Positions 46,373 through 55,869 of a DNA stretch of 64,000 nt are shown in pieces. This DNA comes from Algibacter miyuki (GTDB lineage Bacteria; Bacteroidota; Bacteroidia; Flavobacteriales; Flavobacteriaceae), in the NCBI RefSeq assembly GCF_030409805.1, contig NZ_JAUFQP010000007.1, positions 806,001-870,000 of the forward strand. Reading direction: 5' to 3'. Below the pieces are notes generated by a model that saw only the letters and a list, made by a program, of their open reading frames with translations, was not told where the DNA came from and made no database searches. Numbering within the stretch: position 1 is the first letter of the stretch; each line of letters starts with the position of its first letter. The position numbers and the translations under genes were made by a program.

Positions 46373-47520
46373 TTTTCTAACATTTTATAAGCTTCGTTTA
46401 TATATACTGAAATATCATCGGTGAAGGTAGCTACTGTTTTTACAGGTCCTTTAGAATGTCCTAATCTAACTATAATTACATTATCGTTTGGTTCTACAAT
46501 AACGTATTGCCCCAAGTGACCACGCATCATAAAAAAATGTTTGTCGTTCATGGTTTTTAACCACCAGCCATAACCATATTCTGGACTGTTTTTAAAGCGC
46601 GGTGTAATAGATTTGGCTACAAAAGTAGAGTCTAAAATTTGTTTACCGTTCCATTTACCGTGGTCTTTGTAAAGTTTACCAAAACGCGCAAAATCTTTGG
46701 CGTTACTAGCTATGCAGCAGTAGGCTTTTACTAAATCGTGACTGTCGCTATCGACTTGCCATAAGGTTGGGTTTTCAGAATTTAAAGGTTTCCAAAAGCT
46801 TTCAGTTAAATAATTGTAGAGCTTTTTGCCTGTAGCTTTCTCTATCACCATAGCTAACATTTGTGTGTCTCCACTGGCATATTTAAAAGATTGCCCCGGA
46901 GTATTTACAACTTTTAAACTGTTGGTTACTTTGGCTAAATCATCATCAAAATAAGCACGGGTTGTAATGGATAGTGGTGAGTAATATGCTTCGTCCCAAT
47001 TGGTTCCAGAAGCCATGCTAGCTAAATCTCCAACCGTCATTTTTTCAGCTAAACCGTCGCAGAAATCAGGTAGGAAATCGCAAACAGGTTGGTCTAGACT
47101 TTTAATATAGCCATCTTGTATCGCTTTACCTAAAAGGCCAGATACATAACTTTTTGCCATAGAAAATGAATTGGTTTGCGAGTTTTCGTTAAAGCCATCG
47201 TAATAATTTTCGAACCAAATGCTGTCGTTTTTTATAATAACGTAGGCAATCGTTCCGTTTTCCGAATTAACTTTAGACAGCGTCTCTGTTTCTTTTATAG
47301 AATTATAGTCTGTATGGTTTGGCCACGGTATAGGTGTGTTAGTTTCAACAACTCTGTTGTCCATTTCTTTATAATCTTCAAGATAAGCAGTTTTATGGCC
47401 TTTAAGATATATGGTTCTAACGGCTTTTATTAAGTAATCGGTATCTGTAATATAAAGCACTGCAATAAGTGAGATAATAGCTACAGCGAGCCATTTGATA
47501 AGGTTTTTTATGAAGGTCAT
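46369..47520 (-). CDS. Serine hydrolase (class C beta-lactamase fold)
   Basis: This is a 383-residue protein with an N-terminal membrane anchor (about 8-25). The serine motif is S120-M-A-K123 in FSMAKS, and the second motif is probably the tyrosine in KYASGD. The third triad element is less certain. It resembles class C beta-lactamase-related esterases and peptidases. Substrate unknown. It overlaps the exonuclease start by four bases. Confidence 0.85.
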   Translation of the reverse strand: MTFIKNLIKWLAVAIISLIAVLYITDTDYLIKAVRTIYLKGHKTAYLEDYKEMDNRVVETNTPIPWPNHTDYNSIKETETLSKVNSENGTIAYVIIKNDSIWFENYYDGFNENSQTNSFSMAKSYVSGLLGKAIQDGYIKSLDQPVCDFLPDFCDGLAEKMTVGDLASMASGTNWDEAYYSPLSITTRAYFDDDLAKVTNSLKVVNTPGQSFKYASGDTQMLAMVIEKATGKKLYNYLTESFWKPLNSENPTLWQVDSDSHDLVKAYCCIASNAKDFARFGKLYKDHGKWNGKQILDSTFVAKSITPRFKNSPEYGYGWWLKTMNDKHFFMMRGHLGQYVIVEPNDNVIIVRLGHSKGPVKTVATFTDDISVYINEAYKMLEK

Positions 47521-47586
47521 TTATTTAGTTTATGTTGAAACTAAAGATAATAAAATTCTGTTCTAATAAAAAAAGAAGGTTTGTTT

Positions 47587-48111
47587 TTAAGCTGAAGGTT
47601 TGCGCTTTTGTTTACGTTTTTCTTTGTAGTAGGTTTTATCGGCCACATAAATTGTTTTTGATAATTCGGCAATAATAGTCCCTTTTTTATCTACAATATT
47701 TGGGGTTTTTACTAAATCGAATTCTCCGTTTTTTGATACTTTTGTTTTAATGAGATTTAAATCTTCTTCGGAAAAAACAAATTCAGCAAAAACTGTTTCT
47801 TTCGCCGGACGTTTAAAGTTTATGGTGGCACTTTTATCCCAAACGACATAGTTGTTTCCCAAGATATTCATGAGTTGAATCATGTAAATCGGGTCGGTTG
47901 CCGAAAATAGACTGCCACCAAAAATGGTTCCAATAAAGTTTCTGTTTTTAATACTTAACGGAATTTTGATTTTAACGTACATTAAATCTTGCGAAACGGT
48001 AATTAATCGGCCTGTAGATCTGCGATACATGGGCGGCCAATTAAACCCGTATTTGTAAATTTGAGCATCGGTAAAAAAGCGTTTTGCAATCTTGGTTATG
48101 GTTCTGTACAT
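47587..48111 (-). CDS. DUF4442 hot-dog-fold protein
   Basis: This is a 174-residue protein of the DUF4442 family, related to thioesterases of the hot-dog fold. The segment NFIGTIFGGSLFSATDPIYMIQLM is the central helix of the fold. It has a basic C terminus (KEKRKQKRKPSA). An acyl-CoA thioesterase activity is plausible but not shown. It begins one base after the ogt stop. Confidence 0.8.
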   Translation of the reverse strand: MYRTITKIAKRFFTDAQIYKYGFNWPPMYRRSTGRLITVSQDLMYVKIKIPLSIKNRNFIGTIFGGSLFSATDPIYMIQLMNILGNNYVVWDKSATINFKRPAKETVFAEFVFSEEDLNLIKTKVSKNGEFDLVKTPNIVDKKGTIIAELSKTIYVADKTYYKEKRKQKRKPSA

Positions 48112-48112
48112 T

Positions 48113-48586
48113 CTAAAAAAGCGCTAGTTGTTTGTATGGGCTTTCATGATTAAGTAACCATTGTTTTCTATGAAGTCCGCCTGCATAACCGGTTAAGCTG
48201 CCGTTGCTGCCTATAACGCGATGGCAAGGCACAATAATCCAAAGTGGATTTTTTCCGTTGGCATTGGCCACCGCTCGAATGGCTTTTACATCGCCCAATT
48301 CTTTGGATAACTCTAAATATGATGTGGTTTTGCCATGCGGGATTTGAGCTAAGGCTTCCCATACTCGTTTTTGAAAATCGGTGCCTTCAGCATTTAATTT
48401 TAAATTGAATTGTGTGCGAATACCTTCAAAGTATTCTTGAAGTTGCCTGGCGCAATCTTCCAATTCTATAGGAATAATATCAGTCAGTTTTTCTTCAGAA
48501 TTTAAAACTGTTACTTGAGAAATACCATCGGTATCTCCAACAATTTTAGTAAATCCTAAAGGTGAATTGATAATACAAGTTTCCAT
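48113..48586 (-). CDS. ogt: Methylated-DNA-protein-cysteine methyltransferase
   Basis: This is a 157-residue O6-alkylguanine-DNA alkyltransferase. The acceptor cysteine is C121 in IVPCHRVIG, and the DNA-binding helix-turn-helix precedes it (GKTTSYLELSKELG). It repairs O6-methylguanine in a suicidal one-step transfer. It is a short stand-alone form without an Ada regulatory domain. The first base overlaps the stop of the CNNM-type gene. Confidence 0.95.
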   Translation of the reverse strand: METCIINSPLGFTKIVGDTDGISQVTVLNSEEKLTDIIPIELEDCARQLQEYFEGIRTQFNLKLNAEGTDFQKRVWEALAQIPHGKTTSYLELSKELGDVKAIRAVANANGKNPLWIIVPCHRVIGSNGSLTGYAGGLHRKQWLLNHESPYKQLALF

Positions 48587-49671
48587 TAGTTTTCAGGATT
48601 GTTTTCATCCAGAATTCCTAATTTTTTAGCACGTGCTTCCCAGCTTTTTCTCGCCATATGTTGTAAGTCGGATACGTTATCGCTTTCATCCATAATTTCC
48701 AAACCTAAAAGCGTTTCAATCACATCTTCCATAGTTACTATGCCGCTAACAGAACCATACTCATCAACTACTAAAGCCATGTGGTTTCTAGTTTCTACAA
48801 GTTGTTCGAATAATTTCGGAATGGGTAGATTACGGTCTATAATAATGATGTTTCGTTTTAATTCGGAAAGTTTTTTGTCTTTATTTCCTAAAGCCATTTC
48901 TTTAAAAATTTCATCTTTTAAAACCAACCCTTTAATGTTGTCTATGTTTTCAGAATAAATAGGGATTCTAGAAAAACGCAAATTCATATTTCTATTAAAA
49001 AAATCTTCAACCGTTGTATTTTCTTCTTCGGATAACATCACGGTTCGTGGTGTCATCACATTTTTGGCAAACACTTCTTTAAAGTTTAATAAATTCTTTA
49101 TTATTTTACTTTCATTTTCTTGAAAAACGCCTTCTTCTTGAGCCATATCGGCCATGACTAAAAAGCCTTCTCTACTTAAAATACTTCCGTGACCTTTGCC
49201 TCCAATAAGTTTTGTAGTGAGTTGTAGTAGCCATAAAATACCTGTCCATTTTAAAGGGAAAATTAAAACAGTTAATGCTTTAGCTGTGAAATTAGCGAGC
49301 TGTTTCCAATAGGTGGCGCCAATGGTTTTCGGGATTATTTCCGAAGCTACTAAAATAAGTAACGTCATTATTGCAGATACTACACCAACAGTATTTATAC
49401 CTAAAACTTCAATTTTATAAGGTAAACTTTCTGCTTGAATACCAACCATCATGGCACCTAATGTGTGAGCAATAGTGTTTAATGTTAAAATAGCAATTAG
49501 TGGCTTATCTACATCTTTTTTTAATGCTTCTAAGGTAAGTGCGTAGTCTTTGTTTTCTTGTTTTTTAACGTTTATAAAGGTTGGCGTTACACTGAGTAAA
49601 ACGGCCTCGAGTATAGAACATAAAAAAGAAAAGAAAACAGATATGGTTGCCCAAAAAATTAATGCGCTCAT
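48586..49671 (-). CDS. CNNM/CorC-like transporter (DUF21 and CBS domains)
   Basis: This is a 361-residue protein with a DUF21 membrane domain of about four helices (residues 1-160) and a pair of CBS domains (about 190-335). It lacks the C-terminal CorC_HlyC domain of the longer hemolysin-type relatives. This family is linked to Mg2+ efflux or transport. It is followed by ogt with a one-base overlap and preceded by a serine hydrolase after 88 bases. Confidence 0.9.
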   Translation of the reverse strand: MSALIFWATISVFFSFLCSILEAVLLSVTPTFINVKKQENKDYALTLEALKKDVDKPLIAILTLNTIAHTLGAMMVGIQAESLPYKIEVLGINTVGVVSAIMTLLILVASEIIPKTIGATYWKQLANFTAKALTVLIFPLKWTGILWLLQLTTKLIGGKGHGSILSREGFLVMADMAQEEGVFQENESKIIKNLLNFKEVFAKNVMTPRTVMLSEEENTTVEDFFNRNMNLRFSRIPIYSENIDNIKGLVLKDEIFKEMALGNKDKKLSELKRNIIIIDRNLPIPKLFEQLVETRNHMALVVDEYGSVSGIVTMEDVIETLLGLEIMDESDNVSDLQHMARKSWEARAKKLGILDENNPEN

Positions 49672-49759
49672 TAATGATGATTTTGTTAAATGCTAATTTA
49701 CGAAATCCATTGAATACCTTTCCTAAATCTACTAACTTTGTATAAAAAGAAATATAGGG

Positions 49760-51049
49760 CTATTCTGTTCTTGTTGCTTCGTAAAAGGTTTGTTGTAAAT
49801 GAATTCTAATATTATGGTCGTATATATTTCTATTTTCTCTAGTTGGATATACTCTATTTGATAGAAAAATAAAGATCATATCATTTACGGGATCTGCCCA
49901 AATAAAAGTGCCTGTAAAACCTGAGTGTCCAAAACTTTGTGGACTAACACTTGGCGCTGGGTAGGCCGCTTTCAAACTTAAAGTATCGTTGCCTTGCAAG
50001 GGTTTATCAAAGCCTAAACCTCTACGATTATTGTTTTCTGGATATTGAATTTGCGTAAAAGTATCAACCGTTTCAGGCTTTAGAAACTGCTTGTTATTGT
50101 ATTGTCCTTTTTGGAGCAGCATTTGCATGTATTTTGCCAAATCTAAAGCGGTACCAAATAAGCCCGCATTTCCGGAAATACCTCCTAAAAGTCCCGCATT
50201 TTCATCATGAACCCAGCCTTTAACTAAGGTTTTTCTAAATATTGAATCGTATTCCGTTGGAACGATGTTGTTTTTAAAGTTTTTGTTCGAAGGAAGATAG
50301 CCTAATGTTTCACTGCCTAGAGGCTTATAAAATTCATTTTGAAGATACTCAGTATACGATTGCTGAGTTAAATTTTCAATAATCTCCGGATAAATTAATG
50401 ATGCTAACCCGGAGTAGTTATAAACTTTTTCATTGGAGACTTTAGATCGATTAATTTGTCTGAATACTTTATTTTTGAAACGGTTTTTAATAAAAATACC
50501 GTCGTACATTTTATTCGAAAAACGTTTGCTAGTCTCCGTTTTAACAAATCGATTTTTAATCTTTCCTTTTTTTGTAACACTGTTTAAAAAAATAATGTAG
50601 GGCTTCATGCCAGATTGATGCGCCAATAACTCTCGAAGTGTTATGTGTTTCTTATCTTTTTTATGTTTCCAAGGTTTCCAGTAATGACTAAATGGTTTGT
50701 CTAAATCGAGCTTACCTTCTTCGTAAAGTTTCATTAAAGCAGGGAGCGGACCAACTATTTTAGTAACCGAAGCTAAATCATAAATATCATTTAAATTAAC
50801 TTTATTAATGCTGTCATAGGTATGATAACCAAAAGCCTTATGAAAAATGATTTTGCCATTTTTAGCCACCAAAAGTTGAGCGCCAGGAAAGGCGTATTCT
50901 TTAATGCTCGATTGCATTATTGAATCTACTTTTGTTTGGATAAAATCGGTATTTAATCCTACTGATTCTGGCGTATCATATTCTAATTGCGCCCAAACTA
51001 AAGGCGATATGAAAAGAACAGAAATAATAAATAATAGACTTTTAAACAA
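49760..51049 (-). CDS. Secreted serine hydrolase (beta-lactamase-related)
   Basis: This is a 429-residue protein with a signal peptide (ending PLVWAQ). The active serine is S94-V-T-K97 in LASVTKIVG, and the second motif is the tyrosine in YNYSGLAS. The C-terminal HSGFTGT block is typical of the class. The substrate is unknown, with esterase or D-aminopeptidase activity possible. It starts 23 bases after hemB, so it may be the tail of the heme operon. Confidence 0.9.
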   Translation of the reverse strand: MFKSLLFIISVLFISPLVWAQLEYDTPESVGLNTDFIQTKVDSIMQSSIKEYAFPGAQLLVAKNGKIIFHKAFGYHTYDSINKVNLNDIYDLASVTKIVGPLPALMKLYEEGKLDLDKPFSHYWKPWKHKKDKKHITLRELLAHQSGMKPYIIFLNSVTKKGKIKNRFVKTETSKRFSNKMYDGIFIKNRFKNKVFRQINRSKVSNEKVYNYSGLASLIYPEIIENLTQQSYTEYLQNEFYKPLGSETLGYLPSNKNFKNNIVPTEYDSIFRKTLVKGWVHDENAGLLGGISGNAGLFGTALDLAKYMQMLLQKGQYNNKQFLKPETVDTFTQIQYPENNNRRGLGFDKPLQGNDTLSLKAAYPAPSVSPQSFGHSGFTGTFIWADPVNDMIFIFLSNRVYPTRENRNIYDHNIRIHLQQTFYEATRTE

Positions 51050-51072
51050 GATATAACTTCATTTTTTAAGGT

Positions 51073-52062
51073 TTACGAAATCAATTTAACAACATCTTTG
51101 GCAAAGTAACTTGCGATAATATCGGCACCCGCACGTTTAAAAGCTATGGTGGTTTCCATCATAACTTGGTCGTGATTTAACCAACCTTTTTCGGCAGCAG
51201 CTTTAATCATAGCGTATTCACCAGAAACTTGATACACAGCTATAGGAACGTCGACTTCATTTTTTATGTCGCGTAAAATATCAAGGTAAGATAAGCCTGG
51301 TTTTACCATAACAATATCGGCACCTTCGTCGATATCCATTAAAGTTTCGCGAATGGCTTCTATTCTATTTCCGCAATCCATTTGATAAGTTTTTTTATCT
51401 TTTGGCACATCAACCAAATCAACCGGGGCAGAATCTAAAGCATCACGAAAAGGCCCATAAAAAGCCGATGCATATTTTGCTGAATAACTCATAATTCCGG
51501 TGTTTTTAAAGCCTTCGTTTTCTAATAATTGACGAATTTGTAACGTTCTGCCATCATTCATATCACTAGGCGCTACAAAATCGGCACCTGCTTGTGCGTG
51601 TGTTAAAGCCATTTGCGATAATACTGCAGCCGACTCGTCGTTTATTATCATACCATTTTGTACAATGCCATCATGTCCAAAAGATGAATAAGGATCTAGC
51701 GCAACATCCGTCATCACTAGCATATCCGGGCAAACGTTTTTTATGGTTTTAATGGCACGTTGCATTAATCCGTTTGGGTTTAAAGCCTCAGTACCTTTAT
51801 TGTCTTTTAAGTTATCTGGTACTTTTACAAAAAGTAAAACCGATTTTAATCCTAGACTCCAAAGTTCTTTTATTTCACCTTCTAGCAGGTCTAAACTGTA
51901 GCGAAAGTAATTAGGCATTGATGCAATTTCATCTTTGATACCTTTGCCTTCAACCACAAAAAGTGGTACTAAAAAATCGTTTGGTGTTATTGTGGTTTCG
52001 CGAACTAAACTTCTGATAGCTTCATTAGTTCTCAGTCTTCTATTTCTTCTAAGTGGGTACAT
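51073..52062 (-). CDS. hemB: Porphobilinogen synthase (delta-aminolevulinate dehydratase)
   Basis: This is a 329-residue enzyme joining two 5-aminolevulinate to porphobilinogen. The active-site region is intact, with the catalytic lysines in YASAFYGPFRDA/DVPKDKKTYQMD and VKPGLSYLD. The metal region reads DVALDPYSSFGHDG: the cysteines of the E. coli zinc site are replaced by A, D and D, which fits a magnesium-type enzyme. It follows a YchJ-like gene with a gap of 10 bases. Confidence 0.97.
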   Translation of the reverse strand: MYPLRRNRRLRTNEAIRSLVRETTITPNDFLVPLFVVEGKGIKDEIASMPNYFRYSLDLLEGEIKELWSLGLKSVLLFVKVPDNLKDNKGTEALNPNGLMQRAIKTIKNVCPDMLVMTDVALDPYSSFGHDGIVQNGMIINDESAAVLSQMALTHAQAGADFVAPSDMNDGRTLQIRQLLENEGFKNTGIMSYSAKYASAFYGPFRDALDSAPVDLVDVPKDKKTYQMDCGNRIEAIRETLMDIDEGADIVMVKPGLSYLDILRDIKNEVDVPIAVYQVSGEYAMIKAAAEKGWLNHDQVMMETTIAFKRAGADIIASYFAKDVVKLIS

Positions 52063-52072
52063 AATATATGTT

Positions 52073-52459
52073 TTATTTACTTAGGCCTAAATAAGCCCAG
52101 TGGTTATTTTCTTTTATAAATGCTGATTTTTCGTGGATGACTTCTACTTGTCCATTTTCGAAAAAATAAGCGTTAAAGGTTACAGTGCCTTTAGTGTCGT
52201 TTTCTTGTCCTTCGGAAGTTTCTAAGATTTCCAATTTTATCCATTGCACCGATTTTGCCCAGTTTACAATAGATTTTTTTTCTTTTGTTGGGCGCGTAGA
52301 TGTGTGGTGACTTTCCATCAAATAATCGCCGTTTGCTAGCACAAAAGCACTGTAGCGCGAACGCATAAGTTGTTCGGCTGTTTTGGCTTCAGCTTTATTT
52401 TTATGTGCTTTTTCACAGCAATCGGAATAGGTTTTTAAATTTCCGCAGTGGCAATTCAT
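52073..52459 (-). CDS. YchJ-like (UPF0225) protein with SEC-C-type zinc motif
   Basis: This is a 128-residue protein. The N terminus CHCGNLKTYSDCC is a SEC-C-like zinc-binding motif. The rest is an NTF2-like fold, with MRSRYSAFVLANGDYLMESHH. It lies between hemF and hemB with short spacers. No role in heme synthesis is established. Confidence 0.88.
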   Translation of the reverse strand: MNCHCGNLKTYSDCCEKAHKNKAEAKTAEQLMRSRYSAFVLANGDYLMESHHTSTRPTKEKKSIVNWAKSVQWIKLEILETSEGQENDTKGTVTFNAYFFENGQVEVIHEKSAFIKENNHWAYLGLSK

Positions 52460-52483
52460 GGTTTTTTCTGAATTTAGACTAAA

Positions 52484-53386
52484 TTAAACCCAATCTACCG
52501 GCTTTTGTAAAACTTCTATTAGCTTTTCTTCTTCGCTTCCTGCTTCTGGCTCGTGGTTGTAAACCCATTGCACATGTGGAGGTAAACTCATTAAAATACT
52601 TTCTATACGTCCGTTGGTTTTTAGTCCAAAAAGGGTGCCTTTATCATGTACTAAATTGAATTCTACGTAACGACCACGACGAATTTCTTGCCAATTACGT
52701 TGAGCTTCAGTATATGATAAATCTTTACGTTTTTCAACAATGGGTACATAAGCTTCAAGGAAACTATCACCGACTTCGGTAACAAAATTGTACCAGTTTT
52801 CCATACTCATGTCTTCGGTAGCTTTACAGTAATCGAAAAATAAACCACCTAAACCGCGACCTTCATTGCGATGTGCATTGTAGAAATATTCATCGCAACG
52901 GGCTTTATATTTTGGATAAAATTCTGGATTATGTTTATCGCAAGCGGTTTTACACGTTTGATGAAAATGTTTAGCATCATCTTCAAATAGATAATATGGC
53001 GTTAAATCTTGTCCGCCACCAAACCAACTTCCTACTATTTCTCCTGTTTTATCGTACATTTCAAAATAGCGCCAATTGGCGTGAACGGTTGGCACCATGG
53101 GATTTGTTGGGTGTAAAACTAAACTTAATCCGCAGGCGAAAAAATCGACATCGCCTACTTTAAAATAGTCTTGCATAGATTTTGGTAACTTGCCATGTAC
53201 ACCAGAAATATTTACACCTCCTTTTTCAAAAACATTTCCATTTTCAATCACACGTGTGCGTCCGCCGCCACCTTCTGGACGTTCCCAAATATCTTCTTGA
53301 AAACGCGCTTTGCCATCTACGGCTTCCAGTTTTGAGGTAATTTGATCTTGAAGGGTTTCTATATATTTATAAAACTTATTTTTCAT
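52484..53386 (-). CDS. hemF: Oxygen-dependent coproporphyrinogen III oxidase
   Basis: This is a 300-residue enzyme that decarboxylates coproporphyrinogen III to protoporphyrinogen IX with O2. Seen are the family blocks WRYFEMYDK, GGGQDLTPYYL, FFDYCKA and GRYVEFNLVHDKGT. Its presence fits an aerobic lifestyle. It follows the GNAT gene by nine bases. Confidence 0.97.
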   Translation of the reverse strand: MKNKFYKYIETLQDQITSKLEAVDGKARFQEDIWERPEGGGGRTRVIENGNVFEKGGVNISGVHGKLPKSMQDYFKVGDVDFFACGLSLVLHPTNPMVPTVHANWRYFEMYDKTGEIVGSWFGGGQDLTPYYLFEDDAKHFHQTCKTACDKHNPEFYPKYKARCDEYFYNAHRNEGRGLGGLFFDYCKATEDMSMENWYNFVTEVGDSFLEAYVPIVEKRKDLSYTEAQRNWQEIRRGRYVEFNLVHDKGTLFGLKTNGRIESILMSLPPHVQWVYNHEPEAGSEEEKLIEVLQKPVDWV

Positions 53387-53395
53387 TTTTTTTAC

Positions 53396-53938
53396 TTATT
53401 CAATTTCATGATACAGTTCGTAAAGTTCCATGTCTAGTGGGGCTTCACCTGGTGGTGTATGTTCGTTTTCTAACGTTTTTATCCAAATAAAATTGTTGTT
53501 TTTGGCAACAGAAACACTAGCTAAATTGTCTTTATGAACAATAATTTGAAGTGTTTTTAATGCTAAGCTGTCAAAAGCATAATCGGATAATACTTTAATG
53601 GCGTTTGTGGTGACGCCTTGTCCTTCAAATTGGTAGCCGATGCAGTAAGCAAATTCGCCTTGTTTTTTAGTCCAATCAAGGTCTTTAATATAAACTAACC
53701 CCGCAATTTGGTTAGATCCTTTTTCTTTTATGGTGAATAAAAATGCTTCTTTTTGGTTGAAGGATTTTACCATTTTTTCAACAAAAAAACCAGATAAACC
53801 TGGCGCTAAGTTTTGACGTAGCGTTTTTGGGAAATAGCGTTTTAGTCGATCTTCGTTAGCTACAGCAAAGTTGCATAAAGGCCAAGCATCACTAATTTTA
53901 ATAGGTTCGATATGGTAATCTTTAAAACTAAGCTGCAT
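53396..53938 (-). CDS. GNAT family N-acetyltransferase (RimJ/RimL type)
   Basis: This is a 180-residue protein with the GNAT acetyl-CoA site in QFEGQGVTTNAIKVL. The RimJ/L-like pattern is ENRDRLKRYFP-like at the start and IIVHKDNLASVSVAKNNNF later. The substrate is not clear; a protein N-terminus or an antibiotic are family options. It overlaps the EI24-like gene by 11 bases. Confidence 0.88.
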   Translation of the reverse strand: MQLSFKDYHIEPIKISDAWPLCNFAVANEDRLKRYFPKTLRQNLAPGLSGFFVEKMVKSFNQKEAFLFTIKEKGSNQIAGLVYIKDLDWTKKQGEFAYCIGYQFEGQGVTTNAIKVLSDYAFDSLALKTLQIIVHKDNLASVSVAKNNNFIWIKTLENEHTPPGEAPLDMELYELYHEIE

Positions 53939-54683
53939 CTGGTTTGTTGTTTAGTGGTAAAGCGTGAACCGTTTTTACGGTTGCTGCAGTTACCGATAGT
54001 GGCAGCACTAAAATAACACCAATAATTGGAATTAATAAAAAGAGCATAAAAACAATACCGTTACCAATGGCAATCCCTCGGTTCTGTCTAACAAAAATTA
54101 AGCTCTCTTTGTATTTAAAGTGGCGTTCTAGGGTGTAATCCATATTTCCTGCACCGGCGTAATAGGCTTGTGTTAAAAATAATAAAACGCTTGAAATAAT
54201 TCCAATTACAGGAATAAACCCGAGAATTAAAATGGGTATGGTGAGTAATAATTCCATAGTAAGATTTCTAAGGTTGAAGCGGATGCCGCGCCAAAGTTGT
54301 TCTTGGAATGTGGTGTTTCGGTGTATTTTATTGTGGTTGTTGAGTAAATGGGCTTCAATTTTTTCGGAAACCGGACTCATGAATGGCGCTGATAATGCCA
54401 TGATGATGTGCTTAAAAAGAATTAGGCCGATGACAATGATAAATAGTCCGCCAATAAAATTACTGATGCTTGTAAAGGCGTCTTTACCCCAATCCCAAAT
54501 CCAGATTTTGGCTATAAAATGCCCGATATTATCAGATAACCCATAAGCTGAACCGAAAATAACGACAGCGGTTATCACGCTTATAAGCATGGGAATAGTA
54601 AAATATTTCCAGAGTTTTAGTTTTGATATTAAACTGAAAGCCCCAAAGTAGGCTTTAATTCCTGAAATTATATTTTTAATCAT
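53928..54683 (-). CDS. EI24/CysZ-like membrane protein
   Basis: This is a 251-residue protein with about four or five hydrophobic segments and the EI24-type block GNGIVFMLFLLIPIIGVILVLPLSVTAAT near the C terminus. CysZ relatives carry sulfate. In this cluster no sulfur genes are seen, so the substrate stays open. It overlaps the GNAT gene and is preceded by the repeat element and hemE. Confidence 0.8.
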   Translation of the reverse strand: MIKNIISGIKAYFGAFSLISKLKLWKYFTIPMLISVITAVVIFGSAYGLSDNIGHFIAKIWIWDWGKDAFTSISNFIGGLFIIVIGLILFKHIIMALSAPFMSPVSEKIEAHLLNNHNKIHRNTTFQEQLWRGIRFNLRNLTMELLLTIPILILGFIPVIGIISSVLLFLTQAYYAGAGNMDYTLERHFKYKESLIFVRQNRGIAIGNGIVFMLFLLIPIIGVILVLPLSVTAATVKTVHALPLNNKPDAA

Positions 54684-54695
54684 AGCGTTACTCTT

Positions 54696-54833
54696 GCGTT
54701 AGCGATTGAACGGTCTGTTTGAGCTCCCTGACCTTTTCGGGAAGGAGCGAGTAGTAAAAGCGCGACCTACTTTTTTACAGCCTATAAGTAGCTGTTAAAG
54801 CTAAAAAGTTACTTAAAAAAGTAGGTAACGCCC
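54696..54833 (-). repeat. Intergenic repeat element, copy 3 (138 bp, variant)
   Basis: Read on the minus strand it begins GGGCGTTA and ends GCTAACGC, as in copies 1 and 2, but the centre differs. It holds a 13-base perfect inverted repeat, ACCTACTTTTTTA (54765-54777) with TAAAAAAGTAGGT (54814-54826). It lies between the hemE stop and the EI24-like start and may interrupt the heme transcript. Confidence 0.7.
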
Positions 54834-54842
54834 AAAAAAAAC

Positions 54843-55868
54843 TTAAACTTTATACTCTTTAACGGCATCGATAAATGCGCGTGCATTTTCTATTGGGATG
54901 TTTGGTAGAATACCGTGCCCGAGGTTAACGATGTATTTGTCTTTGCCGAATTCGTTAATCATTTGATGTACCATTTTCTTGATTTCTGCTGGTGGCGAAA
55001 ATAAGCGCGTTGGGTCGAAATTACCTTGAAGGGTGATGTTTCCACCGGTTAAATAACGAGCATTTCTAGCCGAGCACGTCCAATCTACACCCAAAGCTGC
55101 AGCACCAGAATTGGCCATTTCGTTTAGAGCGAACCAACAACCTTTACCGAAAGCGATGACTGGAGTTTCGTCTTTAAGAGCGTCGATGATTTGTTGGATA
55201 TATTGCCAAGAAAATTCTTGATAATCTACTGGAGAAAGCATGCCTCCCCAAGAATCGAAAACTTGTACAGCATTAACACCAGCTTTTACTTTTTCTTTTA
55301 AGTAAGCGATGGTGGTGTCTGTAATTTTTTGCAATAAATTATGAGCGGCAACTGGATTTGTAAAACAAAATTCTTTGGCTTTATCGAAGTTTTTAGAGCC
55401 TTGACCTTGTACGCAATAGCACAAGATAGTCCATGGTGAACCTGCAAAACCGATAAGCGGAATGTCGTCGTTAAGTTTTTCTTTGGTGGCTTTTATGGCT
55501 TGGTAAACATAGTCTAGAGCCACGGTAACGTCGGGAACAATAACGTTATCGACGTCTTTTTGCGAACGGATTGGGTTTGGCAAATAGGGACCGAAATTAG
55601 GTTTCATTTGCACTTCAATGTTCATGGCTTGTGGAATGACTAAAATATCGCTAAACAAAATGGCGGCATCCATACCAAAACGACGGATGGGTTGCACGGT
55701 GATTTCGCTGGCTAATTCCGGTGTTTGGCAGCGTGTAAAGAAATCGTATTTGGCTTTAATTTCCATAAATTCTGGTAAATATCGGCCGGCTTGGCGCATC
55801 ATCCAAACGGGTGGGCGCTCTACAGTTTCGCCTTTTAAGGCTCTTAGAAATAGATCGTTTTTTATCAT
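54843..55868 (-). CDS. hemE: Uroporphyrinogen decarboxylase
   Basis: This is a 341-residue enzyme that turns uroporphyrinogen III into coproporphyrinogen III. The family N terminus [17 protein letters not shown] and the second signature [16 protein letters not shown] are present. The start is 55868, one base after the trkA stop. The longer frame from 55913 would run into trkA and was rejected. Confidence 0.97.
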   Translation of the reverse strand: MIKNDLFLRALKGETVERPPVWMMRQAGRYLPEFMEIKAKYDFFTRCQTPELASEITVQPIRRFGMDAAILFSDILVIPQAMNIEVQMKPNFGPYLPNPIRSQKDVDNVIVPDVTVALDYVYQAIKATKEKLNDDIPLIGFAGSPWTILCYCVQGQGSKNFDKAKEFCFTNPVAAHNLLQKITDTTIAYLKEKVKAGVNAVQVFDSWGGMLSPVDYQEFSWQYIQQIIDALKDETPVIAFGKGCWFALNEMANSGAAALGVDWTCSARNARYLTGGNITLQGNFDPTRLFSPPAEIKKMVHQMINEFGKDKYIVNLGHGILPNIPIENARAFIDAVKEYKV

Positions 55869-55869
55869 A

